Numbered from the stretch's first letter, positions 25,594 through 37,098 are shown. The stretch: DNA of 64,000 bases from OFTM291 sp041741375 (GCA_041741375.1 JBGSKF010000116.1:9991-73990), one strand, 5' to 3'. The notes: a model not told the origin generated them from the letters alone. Numbers and translations are program-made.

Positions 25594-26258
25594 GTGCCAG
25601 CCAGGCTCCGAAGAAGACCGACGCCGAGGGAGAGAATCCAGAGCAGGAGGGCCACCGCCACCCCCGCCCGCCGGGACGTATGCGTCACGATGGGGATCCC
25701 CGCACTCAGGAGAAGAAACCACCCCAGATGGAAAAGCGAAAGGTGGGAGACCAACGTCTGCATGAGGGGACCGTCCGGTGTGATCAGGAGATCGAGTCCC
25801 GTCGGGATCAGGAGATCCCGCGGGGAGTGCAGTCGGCCGGGCCCCAGGATCCGGGCCGTCACCGCGATCACCGCCCCCTGGAGGGCCAGGATGATCTCAC
25901 CATAGAGCAGCAGGGAGAAGACGCCCCGGGTTCTCACCGGATGGCCGCCGAGGGTCAGGACACTCCAGACCACCCCGGTGGCCACCCCGGCTCGGAGGAG
26001 GGCCAGGATCGGGGAGAGAAGGCCCAGAATCAGAAACCAGGTGCGCAGGCCGGCCACCACCGCCGGGGGACTCTCCCGGAAGGCGTACGGAATGAGAGTT
26101 CCGGTGAGGAGGGCGGCGCTGGTGAGCAGAAACGCAACCAGGAGGAGGGGCAGCCCCACGGGCCGGATGGTTCCGATCTCCTCCAGCGTCGGGGCGCAGA
26201 GTTGCGCCTGGCGGCGCCACCAGCCTGGAGGGGGGGGAGGACGATGGACCTCGGTCAT
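25590..26258 (-). CDS. Yip1-like polytopic membrane protein
   Basis: A 222-residue protein with a short Pro-rich N-terminal tail (residues 6-12) and four to five hydrophobic helices (LLLVAFLLTSAALLTGTL, LILGLLSPILALL, LFHLGWFLLLSAGIPIV, VALLLWILSLGVGLL). The layout resembles the Yip1 family of small membrane proteins, but no motif proves it. It overlaps the thioredoxin-like gene upstream and the ATPase gene downstream (both ATGA). It could be a second membrane subunit of the exporter or an immunity protein. Confidence 0.6.
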   Translation of the reverse strand: MTEVHRPPPPPGWWRRQAQLCAPTLEEIGTIRPVGLPLLLVAFLLTSAALLTGTLIPYAFRESPPAVVAGLRTWFLILGLLSPILALLRAGVATGVVWSVLTLGGHPVRTRGVFSLLLYGEIILALQGAVIAVTARILGPGRLHSPRDLLIPTGLDLLITPDGPLMQTLVSHLSLFHLGWFLLLSAGIPIVTHTSRRAGVAVALLLWILSLGVGLLRSLAGT

Positions 26259-26848
26259 CGAAGGGCTCCTTCGGGTATGGGTGAGATGGAGGGGAGAGGT
26301 GAGGGATCGTCGAGGAGATGGAGCAGGGAATCGAGTCGGTCCCTCCCCGACACGCCGTAGAACAGATGGGTGACTCCACGAGGGGTCATCACGGCGATCG
26401 CGGGGACGCCTTGCAATCCGAGGTTCCGGGCGATCGCTCCGGTCCGGTCGTGAACGAGGACGCGGGCCAACCGGGGCTGGACAAACCCGGGATCCGATCG
26501 CCGGGACACCACCACCACCGGAGCACGCTCTGGTGCCCGGCTCACCAGTTCCGTCCAGGTGCGGAGTTCCGCCTTGCACCAGGAACACTGTTCATCCACG
26601 TAGAGCAGGAGGGTGGGTTGGCGCAGATCCTCGGCGCGCCACATTCCCCCCGAGGCCAGAACCCCGGTGAGGGAATCCGCCGGTAGGGGGACGGGGAGCT
26701 CGGGATCACCAGGGCGCGGTGATCTCCGCGTGAGTGTCCACGCCCCTCCCGCGAGCATGAGACCCAGCACTCCCAGGGCCAGGACCCGGCGAAGGGTGGA
26801 GGGGGCAGGGCCCCCTCCACCGCGTGAGACCAGGGCGTCAGAACGCAC
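26255..26848 (-). CDS. Membrane-anchored thioredoxin-fold protein (CSWC)
   Basis: A 197-residue protein with an N-terminal membrane segment (about residues 20-38), then a thioredoxin fold with the redox motif CSWC (Cys88 and Cys91) after a hydrophobic strand (LLLYVDEQ), and a cis-proline segment LQGVPAIAVM. The domain faces the periplasm. Its GTG start overlaps the end of the 94-residue peptide gene by 11 bases. As a disulfide oxidoreductase it could form or isomerise the cysteine pairs of the two peptides encoded just upstream. That link is inference. Confidence 0.82.
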   Translation of the reverse strand: MRSDALVSRGGGGPAPSTLRRVLALGVLGLMLAGGAWTLTRRSPRPGDPELPVPLPADSLTGVLASGGMWRAEDLRQPTLLLYVDEQCSWCKAELRTWTELVSRAPERAPVVVVSRRSDPGFVQPRLARVLVHDRTGAIARNLGLQGVPAIAVMTPRGVTHLFYGVSGRDRLDSLLHLLDDPSPLPSISPIPEGALR

Positions 26849-27122
26849 CGAGGCAGATTCCTCCGCATGCGAACGCGAGCTCGGGGTTGAACAGCGCGGT
26901 CACAACCACGGCGGCGACCGAGGTTCCTCCGCTCAGAAGGAAGCCCAGGCAGAAGAGGCAGACGGCCTTGGCGAAGGGTCCCGCTCCCACGGTCTCGGGA
27001 GCATGCTCCCGTGCGATACCCGGTCTCTCCACGGCTTGGACCGGGGCTGCTGGTCGGGCCGGGGGAGAGGACATTCCGAGAATGAGGGCGAGCATCCCGG
27101 CCTGCACAACAGTGTGAAGCAT
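26838..27122 (-). CDS. Small hydrophobic peptide precursor, CxxC...CxxxC (peptide 1)
   Basis: A 94-residue product with an AGGAGG ribosome-binding site directly before the ATG, so it is very likely expressed. It has a hydrophobic N-terminus (residues 4-17), a Pro/Ala-rich middle, and a highly hydrophobic C-terminal half with four cysteines: Cys55-x2-Cys58 and Cys86-x3-Cys90. A Gly-Gly pair lies at 65-66 (LLSGGTSVA). The neighbouring gene at 27175-27441 encodes a peptide with the same cysteine layout. With a C39 peptidase and ABC exporter in the operon it looks like a bacteriocin or other secreted peptide precursor. No known family was recognised. Confidence 0.72.
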   Translation of the reverse strand: MLHTVVQAGMLALILGMSSPPARPAAPVQAVERPGIAREHAPETVGAGPFAKAVCLFCLGFLLSGGTSVAAVVVTALFNPELAFACGGICLGAF

Positions 27123-27174
27123 GATGAACCTCCTGGATGGAGTGAAGTTATGGTTGGTGGACAAAAGGTGGTAA

Positions 27175-27441
27175 TCATGTGATCGCAGCCCAGCACATTC
27201 CAACGCATCCGGCCACCACCAGGGCGGAGCCTTCGGTGAATGCGGCTGCCAGGACTGCCCCCCATCCTCGCAACCCGAGGATGATCCCTCCGCCGACGCA
27301 ACCCAGGCAGCCGAGAACTTCAGGACCACTGCCCTCCACCGATTCCACGGCGGGCGGAGAGGAGGTGGTGTCCTTGGCGGGGAGAGTGGCCACGTAGACG
27401 GCCAGCGCGAGTGCTATGGCAATGGCCCAGTAGTTCAACAT
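27175..27441 (-). CDS. Small hydrophobic peptide precursor, CxxC...CxxxC (peptide 2)
   Basis: An 88-residue product with a hydrophobic N-terminus (residues 4-20), a polar Ser/Pro/Glu linker and a Gly-rich hydrophobic C-terminal half with four cysteines: Cys45-x2-Cys48 and Cys79-x3-Cys83. Cys48 is followed within two residues by GGG (CVGGGIIL). The spacing mirrors that of the 94-residue peptide encoded 52 bp downstream, suggesting a two-component or duplicated product. It starts 11 bp after the 40-residue reading frame. It is annotated as a peptide precursor by context. Confidence 0.7.
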   Translation of the reverse strand: MLNYWAIAIALALAVYVATLPAKDTTSSPPAVESVEGSGPEVLGCLGCVGGGIILGLRGWGAVLAAAFTEGSALVVAGCVGMCWAAIT

Positions 27442-27452
27442 GTGATCCTCCG

Positions 27453-27575
27453 TCAGCGAGGGGTGGTGGATGTGACCGCAGCGGGCTCATGGAGAAAGTC
27501 CGTGGACCCATCCGGGAGAGTGAGGGCGAGGATGGCCAGATACAGGGCCACCGCGAGTCGCACGAGATCGAACAT
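27453..27575 (-). CDS. 40-residue membrane-segment peptide
   Basis: A very short frame with a strong AAGGAGG ribosome-binding site about six bases before its ATG. It encodes a hydrophobic helix (LVRLAVALYLAILALTLP) followed by a short polar tail without cysteine. The N-terminal helix resembles the start of the 88-residue peptide (LALAVYVATLP) next to it. It might be a leader-only peptide, an immunity peptide or a degenerate third precursor. The tail ends three codons before the stop with a Thr/Pro run. Confidence 0.55.
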   Translation of the reverse strand: MFDLVRLAVALYLAILALTLPDGSTDFLHEPAAVTSTTPR

Positions 27576-27587
27576 GGGAACCTCCTT

Positions 27588-28259
27588 TCAACGGGTGAGA
27601 TCCTCTCCCGGAATGGGAGAGGAGGAGATGCACCCGCGGCATCCTGCGTCGGCGGGGTGCATGACAACGCCGTTCCAACGGCGGGAAAAAAGTGACCAGG
27701 GAAGGAGCTGGCGGCCGCGCAGGGGATCGAGCACATCCACCGAGTCGCCGGGGGTGAGAGCCGCCACCGTGACGAAGTGCCCGGGCCGCATCCAGACGAT
27801 GAGTGGAGGGCGATACCGGGCCAGAGCCCGGGGCCCAGCGGCCGGGTTCAGAGCCTTCAGGCCGACCGGTGCGTGGAGTGTGGCAGCCGCCTCCGCGAGG
27901 CGCCCGAGCCGGGTTCCCCGGGGGCCAAGACCGGTCAGGCGGGACAGGCTGTCGAGGGATGGGGAGACCTGTCCGGACAATCGGAGCCAGTTGGCGAGCG
28001 CCGCGGGACCACAGTCAGTCCACCCCTGCTGCCAGATCATGCCGTCCGAGGGAAGGGGGCGGGCGCCGGCCGCGAGGTCGGTGGTGCGGAGGCTGGATCG
28101 CGCACGGGCGAGGATCCGGTCCGGGTGGAGCAGGGGGATGGCCGCTCCAAGCGTGCAGGTTCCGGCCAGGAGCGCCGCTCCCGCGAGTCGCTGCCACGGG
28201 CGAATCGGGGTGCCGAGCGGGGCGGAAGGGGTGCCGTGCTGAGGATCTGAACGAGACAA
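27588..28259 (-). CDS. Membrane-anchored C39-family peptidase
   Basis: A 223-residue protein with an N-terminal membrane segment (about residues 22-42) and a papain-like C39 domain. The active-site Cys83 sits in QQGWTDCGPAALANW (Gln as oxyanion residue), His161 in RPGHFVTVAAL and Asp178 in VLDPLRG. C39 enzymes cleave double-glycine leaders of bacteriocins and export signals. A TTG start at 28259 is preferred because GGAGGGCACG precedes it at good spacing; a GTG at 28289 would add ten residues. Unlike ComA or LagD it is not fused to an ABC transporter, but a separate one is encoded downstream. It is the first gene of the peptide operon. Confidence 0.8.
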   Translation of the reverse strand: MSRSDPQHGTPSAPLGTPIRPWQRLAGAALLAGTCTLGAAIPLLHPDRILARARSSLRTTDLAAGARPLPSDGMIWQQGWTDCGPAALANWLRLSGQVSPSLDSLSRLTGLGPRGTRLGRLAEAAATLHAPVGLKALNPAAGPRALARYRPPLIVWMRPGHFVTVAALTPGDSVDVLDPLRGRQLLPWSLFSRRWNGVVMHPADAGCRGCISSSPIPGEDLTR

Positions 28260-28372
28260 CGTGCCCTCCGGGTGGGCGGCGCAACGCACCGCGTCAACTC
28301 GGGGGCAATGTCACAAAAGAGAGGATGGGGAGCGGGATCCGGGAAACGCGGGGCAGGGCTCTTTCTATGCGG

Positions 28373-28399
28373 GCCCCCCGGCGGACCAGTCCGGGGGGC
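28373..28399 (-). terminator. GC-rich hairpin after the large ABC permease gene
   Basis: A perfect 9-bp stem (GCCCCCCGG with CCGGGGGGC) and a 9-base loop, starting seven bases after the stop at 28406. No T tract follows, so intrinsic termination is uncertain. It separates two ABC-exporter operons read in the same direction. Confidence 0.4.
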
Positions 28400-28405
28400 G
28401 TCCGG

Positions 28406-30148
28406 TCAGGCTTCCAGGGATTCGAGGCGGCGGAGTCCGAGGCGGAGGGGAATGAGGGTGGCGAGGGCGCAGACCGCGGTGACCAGGAGCAGGGCGATTC
28501 CGATCTCGCCGGTCAGGCCCGGATCCTGGCCGGCCTGGCGGGCCCGGAGCCAGGAGGAGAGGGGAGCGGCCTCGATCACGATGATCGCCGCGAGCACGCT
28601 GATCGCGGTCATCATGAACATCAACCCCCCGAAACTGGTGGGAATCTGGGCCGCATTCTCGGTGTCAAACTGAGGGTAGAGCACGCCGAAACCCACCGCC
28701 ATCGCTCCGAGGGCAATCGTGAACGCGATCGTGGTGAACAGGCTGAGACCCAGCATGAACGGGCTGGCACGCAGGAGGATGTTGGTCACCCCGGTGATCA
28801 GGACCGCCAGGACGAGGAGGGGGAGGGTGCCGATCCAGTACTTGCTCCAGAGCATCCCGCGCATGTCCAGAGGGCTGGAGCGCAGGAGCCAGAGCTGCCG
28901 TCCCTCGAGTGAGATCGACGGAAACACAAACCGGGCGGCGATGGCCGCGAGCACGAACCCCGAGAGCCCCAGGTTGAGGAAGGACACCAGCGTGATCAGG
29001 GCGAACGGCACCCGCTCGCCGGTGAACAGGGGAAGGGCCCGGATGTTGAAGATGTAGACGATGAGAAGGACCGCCAACAGAATGAGCTGACTCCACTGCG
29101 TGGTGTCCCGGAAGAAGAGCCGGAGGTCCTTGAGCAGGAACTCCCGCCGGGTGGGCGGGAGCCAGGCGAGGAGTCGCCCGACGATGCGGGACATGGTCCG
29201 CCCCCGCACGAAGTTCTCCGCCCCCTCCTGCGCCTTGGAAAATCCGGTGAGGTAGAGACGGCGATGCAGGGTGGCACCCATGACCACGAAGGCCGCCGCG
29301 GTGCTCCACAGCACGGCGAGCGGGAGGGGATCGGCCACGCGGAGCAGCCAGTTCATGATGGCCTGGCTGGCCCATTCACTGGGGAGAAATGGATTGGTCG
29401 GAGCCCGGAGAACCACCAGGAAGTCCACCAGATTGCTGAATCCTTCCGGCCTCACCAGTTGCTCGGGCCGGGCGATCCGGAGGAGGAGAACGATGCCACC
29501 CACCGCCCCGAGAGCCACCAGGCTCAAAAGATCCCGGGTTCGGCGGGCGGGAAACACGTTGACGAGCACCAGGGTGATCGCCGATCCGACCACCGTGGGA
29601 AGGATGAGAAAGGGAGCCAGCGAGGCGAAGGCCACGAAGGGAAAGAGCCATCCTCCCCCGTACACGACCCCATACGCGGTCAGGATCGGAAGGACGAGCA
29701 GGGCCACCATCCACGAGCTGTGCACCAGCGTCTCGGCGAGCTTGGCCAGGTAGACCCGGAGCCAGTCCACCGGGGCCGCGACGAGGGTGTCGAGGTCCTT
29801 GGCCAGAAAGAAGGTGGAGAGGGCGGTCACCAGGTTGGACAGCAGGAGGACGCCGCTGAACGCCAGCAGGATCAGGCCGAGCACCTTCCCCGCCAGGAGA
29901 CTTCCGATCTCCTCCACGGTCCGGAAGTAGTGGACCACCCGCCAGGACACGCCGAAAACGGCCGCCCAGAACACGAGGCAGATGAGACCCAGAACCACCA
30001 CGCGGAGGAGGCTTCGATCCTGCCGACCCCGGGCGAGCATGCTCTGCCACTTGGGCACCAGAATGGTCCACAGGTGGGGTTGCTTCGGCGGAGCAGGTGT
30101 CGCGGGCGGAGCCACCGCGTCCGGGAGGGGCACTGTCACGTCAGTCAC
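28406..30148 (-). CDS. Large ABC exporter permease
   Basis: A 580-residue membrane protein with about twelve hydrophobic segments, including LVVLGLICLVFWAAVFGV-like, ILPTVVGSAITLVLVNVF and LAVLITGVTNILLRASPF stretches. This resembles the putative ABC exporters that join two ABC-2 domains. A GTG start at 30148 is chosen; it lies inside the end of the ATPase gene, so the genes are coupled. The ATPase at 30141-30896 is its partner. The substrate is unknown; the operon also encodes a transglutaminase-like and a TPR protein. Confidence 0.82.
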   Translation of the reverse strand: MTDVTVPLPDAVAPPATPAPPKQPHLWTILVPKWQSMLARGRQDRSLLRVVVLGLICLVFWAAVFGVSWRVVHYFRTVEEIGSLLAGKVLGLILLAFSGVLLLSNLVTALSTFFLAKDLDTLVAAPVDWLRVYLAKLAETLVHSSWMVALLVLPILTAYGVVYGGGWLFPFVAFASLAPFLILPTVVGSAITLVLVNVFPARRTRDLLSLVALGAVGGIVLLLRIARPEQLVRPEGFSNLVDFLVVLRAPTNPFLPSEWASQAIMNWLLRVADPLPLAVLWSTAAAFVVMGATLHRRLYLTGFSKAQEGAENFVRGRTMSRIVGRLLAWLPPTRREFLLKDLRLFFRDTTQWSQLILLAVLLIVYIFNIRALPLFTGERVPFALITLVSFLNLGLSGFVLAAIAARFVFPSISLEGRQLWLLRSSPLDMRGMLWSKYWIGTLPLLVLAVLITGVTNILLRASPFMLGLSLFTTIAFTIALGAMAVGFGVLYPQFDTENAAQIPTSFGGLMFMMTAISVLAAIIVIEAAPLSSWLRARQAGQDPGLTGEIGIALLLVTAVCALATLIPLRLGLRRLESLEA

Positions 30149-30896
30149 CCAGAATCGCTCCCAGCTCCCGCTCGGTGACCCCGCCGGTGAGCTTGAGGAA
30201 GAGCTGCTCCAGCGAGCCCGTCGCATCGTGCTCCCGGCGAAGCTCCTCCATCGTCCCCTCCGCGATGATGTGCCCGTTCCGGATGATGCCGATCCGGTCG
30301 CACATCGCCTCGGCGATCTCCAGGGTGTGCGTGCTCATCAGCACGGTACCCCCCAGGCTCGTGAAGTGCCGGAAGATGTCCTTCAGCAGGCGACCACTCT
30401 TCGGATCAAGTCCCACCATCGGTTCATCCACCACGATCACCTCGGGCTGGTGGACCAGCGCGCTGGAGATGATGAGCTTCTGCCGCATGCCATGGCTGTA
30501 GGATTCGGTGAGCTCATCCTTCCACCGCGTGAGCTCGAAGAGATCGAGGAGCTCGTCGATCCGGCGCTCCAGCGCCTCCCCCTCCTGGCCGTACAGGGCC
30601 GCGACGAACCGCATGAACTCGGCCCCGGTCAGCTTGTCATACACGTAGGGCCGGTCCGGGATGAACCCCAGCTTGGCCTTGGCCGCCATCGGGAACCGCG
30701 TGATGTCGAGACCCGCCACCTCGATGCGTCCGCTGGTGGGCTGCAGGATCCCGGCGATCATGCGCATCGTCGTGGTCTTGCCGGCTCCATTGGGGCCGAG
30801 AAAGCCGAAGAGCTGCCCTGCGGGGATGGCGAGATCGATGTGGTCCACCGCGGTGAACGACCCATACTTCTTGGTGAGGTCCGTGATCTGAATCAT
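30141..30896 (-). CDS. ABC transporter ATP-binding protein
   Basis: A 251-residue ATPase starting MIQITDLTKKYG, with Walker A FLGPNGAGKTTTM, the signature region TESYSHGMRQKLIISSAL (SHGM in place of SGGQ), Walker B VIVVDEPMVGLDPKS and the H-loop MSTHTLEIAE. This is the DrrA/NatA-like subfamily used for ABC-2 exporters. It overlaps its neighbours on both sides, so it is in the middle of a four-gene operon. Confidence 0.94.
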   Translation of the reverse strand: MIQITDLTKKYGSFTAVDHIDLAIPAGQLFGFLGPNGAGKTTTMRMIAGILQPTSGRIEVAGLDITRFPMAAKAKLGFIPDRPYVYDKLTGAEFMRFVAALYGQEGEALERRIDELLDLFELTRWKDELTESYSHGMRQKLIISSALVHQPEVIVVDEPMVGLDPKSGRLLKDIFRHFTSLGGTVLMSTHTLEIAEAMCDRIGIIRNGHIIAEGTMEELRREHDATGSLEQLFLKLTGGVTERELGAILGD

Positions 30897-32434
30897 GGAG
30901 TGGTCCGGAGAGGGACGATCTCGTGACCCAGCGCGCCCAGGAGGGGAACGAGGTCGGCGGGGCGGCTCCGGCCCCCTTCACGAAACCGGAGCAGGGCGGG
31001 GCTGGCGGGAACGACGCCCGTGGCCGGATCGGCGGCGACCCATCCATCGATCCAGACCTCGGTCCAGGCATGACCCAGGAGTCCGGCGGAGGTCACCGCC
31101 ACGCCGGTCACCACCCGCGCCGGAATGTCCAGATGCCGTGCGAGGGTCATGAGCAGCCGGGCCTTTCCATCCGCCCCGGCACGGCCGGCCGAGAGGACAC
31201 GCTCCGCCTCCAACGGGGCCTCGAAGGAGGTGTCGGTGGCGATCGCGGTGGAGACATGACGGGCCAAAGCCCGGACCTGTGCCAGGCGGTCCCGGGTTTG
31301 GCCCACCACGCCGAGGGCCAGGGCCCGGAGAGCCGAATCCCCCGCCGCGCCCGGCGAGGGGTAGTGGACCGAATAGCCCACGGGGGACTCCTCCGCATCG
31401 CCGGGTGGGGTGGTGCGCGTGATGTGAAGGACACCCCTTACAAGGCGTTGACGCCCTCCCTCCAGGGACCGGGTGAGGGAGGGGAACATCGGCACCAGGG
31501 AGCGTCCCCAGGTGATCCCGAGGAGGACCGCCACGGTGTCCCCCGGGGCGAGGGAAGCGCCGGAGCCGAGCCAGGAGCGGCTTCCCGCCGGGTCGTGGAC
31601 CACGGGACCGGTCTCCGCAATGTCGCGCTGGTAGTTGTTGCGCGCGATCTCGAACGCCGTGCGCTCCCACGACATCCCGAAGCCGTGCTGGATGGCCAGC
31701 GGATTGCCCCGATCATCCACCCAGGTTGTCATCGGGAGCCCGTGGGCCGCGTGATCAAGACGCCAGCCACGAATGGTCACTCGGGTGGCGGGGATCCAGG
31801 TGCCCTGTGGGTCCCGGTCCGCGCTGTCCACCACCACGAACGAGGACTCCGCCGCCACCGTCACCCGGTCGAGGCGGAAGCTCCGGTCCGCGGGGTCGAA
31901 CACGAGGCGGGACATCGAGCGTCCGGAGGAGAGTCGGTCGGTGAGCACCATCTGATGAGGTAGGGCGGAGGCGGGAGTAAACGGTTCGGGAGAGGTGAGG
32001 GTCACCGGGGGGCCGGCGGGGGCGTCCATCGGAGCGGCCACCGTGACCACCAGCTCCGAACCGACGGAATCCGTGGTGGCAAAATACCGGGCTGACTGAC
32101 CCGCCTGACTCTGCGTGGCCTCCACCGTCTGGACCACCAGGGTACGGCTGAATCCGCTCGACCCCCGGTAGCCCAGACGGATCGGTGTGCCGGCCACGCG
32201 CAGATCGAGGGACAGGGTTTCGTTGAGATGCCAGGTGTGCTCCGTCGTGTCCGCCGAGAGTGACCCGATCCCGGCCTGTCGGGACCCCAGCATCACCGTG
32301 TAGAACCCGCTGAACGGGGCCAGTCGTTGCCCGGCTGCCTCGAGGTTCTGACGGGAGTTCATGCTGCGCACTCCGAGCCACCCCAGGGAAGCGGCCCAGG
32401 CCAGCAGGATCACGGCTCCGGCGACCTGCCTCAT
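30893..32434 (-). CDS. Transglutaminase-like domain protein lacking the catalytic cysteine
   Basis: A 513-residue protein with an N-terminal membrane segment (about residues 4-22), a long beta-rich domain, and a C-terminal transglutaminase-like domain with the segments PARVVTGVAV, GHAWTEVWIDG and AADPATG. His455 and Asp469 of the Cys-His-Asp triad are in place, but the position expected for Cys reads Ala421 (RAGADGKARLL instead of the usual G-x-C-x-x-x-A-x-L-L). It is therefore probably a non-catalytic binding or scaffold domain. The stop overlaps the ABC ATPase start. The true start is supported by ATGA overlap with the TPR gene. Confidence 0.82.
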   Translation of the reverse strand: MRQVAGAVILLAWAASLGWLGVRSMNSRQNLEAAGQRLAPFSGFYTVMLGSRQAGIGSLSADTTEHTWHLNETLSLDLRVAGTPIRLGYRGSSGFSRTLVVQTVEATQSQAGQSARYFATTDSVGSELVVTVAAPMDAPAGPPVTLTSPEPFTPASALPHQMVLTDRLSSGRSMSRLVFDPADRSFRLDRVTVAAESSFVVVDSADRDPQGTWIPATRVTIRGWRLDHAAHGLPMTTWVDDRGNPLAIQHGFGMSWERTAFEIARNNYQRDIAETGPVVHDPAGSRSWLGSGASLAPGDTVAVLLGITWGRSLVPMFPSLTRSLEGGRQRLVRGVLHITRTTPPGDAEESPVGYSVHYPSPGAAGDSALRALALGVVGQTRDRLAQVRALARHVSTAIATDTSFEAPLEAERVLSAGRAGADGKARLLMTLARHLDIPARVVTGVAVTSAGLLGHAWTEVWIDGWVAADPATGVVPASPALLRFREGGRSRPADLVPLLGALGHEIVPLRTTP

Positions 32435-33219
32435 GGCAGCGACACCTCACGGGCCTTCCGGTACATCGCCATCGCATCCTCCGTCCGTCCGAGTCGGTCG
32501 AGCAAACGGCCCATCTGTTGCCAGATCCGTGCCTCGAGGGGCGAAAGGACCGACGCCCGATGGAACGCCTGCAGGGCCTCGGTGTGCTGCTCGGCCCGGA
32601 CCAAGGCCTCCCCCAGGTGGAAATGAACCTCCCCGCGATCGGGCATGAGTTCCGCGGCCCGCCGCAAATGGTCTACCGCCTCGGATCCCCGACCACGCCG
32701 CAGGGCCGCAATCCCCATCCGAAGCCGGGCCTCCGGGTGATCGGGATGGCGTGCCAGGACCACGCGAAGGTCCGCCTCGGCCATCTCCGGCCGACTATCC
32801 GCAATGTGCAATGTCGCGCGGGCAATCCGCGCTTCCCCGTGGTCCGGTTCCCGCGCCACGATCCGGTCCAGCTCATCCAGCGCCTCGCGGCGGTCGCCGT
32901 TCGCCTCGAGGCAGGCGGCAAGCCGAAGGCGGCAGAGCTGGTCGTCCGGATCGTCGGCGAGCGTCGTCCGAAGGACATGCAGGGCGTCGAGCCGGCGGCC
33001 CAGACGCATCAACTCCTCGGCGCGCTCCAGGGGGCCCGCATCGGCCGTGGGAGTGGTGGACAGATGGGCCACCGGGACGTTGCTCGCCCCGGGGTGCAGC
33101 GCCCATCCCTCGTCTCCAGACACCTCCAGCAGGTCGCCCTGGAGCGGGAGCGGCATGGAGCCATCGAGGTCCGCAGCCGGGCCGAGCCGGGGCGCGCGGT
33201 CGTTGTGGAGGAAACGCAT
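32431..33219 (-). CDS. TPR-repeat protein
   Basis: A 262-residue protein with about five tetratricopeptide repeats from residue 65 to the end (for example ALHVLRTTLADDPDD, EALDELDRIVAREPDHGEAR, AVDHLRRAAELMPDRGEVHF). There is no signal peptide or membrane segment, so it is probably cytoplasmic. It starts the operon with the transglutaminase-like protein and the ABC exporter and is divergent from uvrA, 77 bp away. TPRs usually mediate protein-protein contacts; the partner is unknown. Confidence 0.83.
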   Translation of the reverse strand: MRFLHNDRAPRLGPAADLDGSMPLPLQGDLLEVSGDEGWALHPGASNVPVAHLSTTPTADAGPLERAEELMRLGRRLDALHVLRTTLADDPDDQLCRLRLAACLEANGDRREALDELDRIVAREPDHGEARIARATLHIADSRPEMAEADLRVVLARHPDHPEARLRMGIAALRRGRGSEAVDHLRRAAELMPDRGEVHFHLGEALVRAEQHTEALQAFHRASVLSPLEARIWQQMGRLLDRLGRTEDAMAMYRKAREVSLP

Positions 33220-33296
33220 GAGCCGGAAGATAACGCGGCTCCCCCGTGGGGGCCGCCTTGTTTCCCGGACCGGAATGCCCCTAGCTTTCCAGACTT

Positions 33297-36143
<2,847 letters not shown>

Positions 36144-37098
36144 GGGTACCACGGAGCGTCACCCCGGCGGACGCCGAGGTCCATGGGAGGTGTGAGGTGT
36201 GACGTAGGGGCGAAATACCTTTCGCCCGTGAGGGCGAATGAATCACGCGAAGACGCGAAGACGCGAAGACAAAAAGGACGTCGGGGCACGGAGCCCACCT
36301 CGGAGCGTCACCCCGGCGCACGCCGGGGTCCATTGGATGTGTGATGTGTGACGTAAGGGCGAAAGACCTTTCGCCCGTGATGGTGAATGGATCACACGAA
36401 GACACGAAGACACGAAGGAGAGCGAGATCTCGATCGTTCCCCGGAGCGTCATCCCGAGCGGAAGCGAGGGATCTGAGGACGTCGTAGGTGTACTTCCCGT
36501 CGTCCGGACGACGATGCTGGAGGGCGCCGAGGTCGGTCACGGTGTGGGGTGTGACGTGGGGAGGCCTTGCGCTGTGATGGTGAATGGATCACACGAAGGC
36601 ACGAAGACACGAAGACACGAAGGAGAGCGAGATCTCGATCGTTCCCCGGAGCGTCATCCCGAACGGAAGCGAGGGATCTGAGAACGTCGTAGGTGTACTT
36701 CCCATCGTCCGGGCTCGTTGCTTCCAAGGAATCTCTGATCACACCCCCTGTCCGCGAAAGCGAGGCGTGTTGGAGGTGTGGAGGAGGAGGTCCCCCTGTG
36801 TCAGGATAGTTGTCGCGTCACCCCCCCCCCACTTTGTGAAATATTTCACAAGCGACCTTCCCAAGCCCCTGTTTGATCGTCGTCCCCGCGTGCGTGGGAA
36901 ACAGGAGCCAAGTCCGGGGGCACCTGCCCATGGCTCTTGGGCGCTACCGCAAGTGCATGCCGTACAGTGTGTTAAGAGATAGTTCAAGGTCCGATCCCAT
37001 CTTTCTGTCGTGCCACTCCGGAGAGGTGATGCTGTCAGAGCCTCCGGGGGACGGCGGACGCGCAAGTCCAGGATGAACCGATCCGGAGAGGGAGAATC
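36144..37098. repeat. Repeat field: CACGAAGA repeats, palindromes and a 130-bp direct repeat
   Basis: No supported gene. The region holds runs of CACGAAGACACGAAG-type and CGCGAAGACGCGAAG-type units (36242-36269, 36395-36420, 36592-36625). It also holds ACCCCGGCGNACGCCGGGGT-like palindromes (36161-36180 degenerate, 36310-36329). A direct repeat of about 130 bp occurs at 36381-36507 and again at 36573-36711, with only a few differences. Inverted TTTCGCCC/GGGCGAAA elements also occur. Similar DNA lies at 63540-64000. Confidence 0.85.

Noticed and set aside
36242..36625. CACGAAGA runs considered as a CRISPR array
   Set aside because: The units are 8-10 bases and directly tandem, without unique spacers or cas genes.
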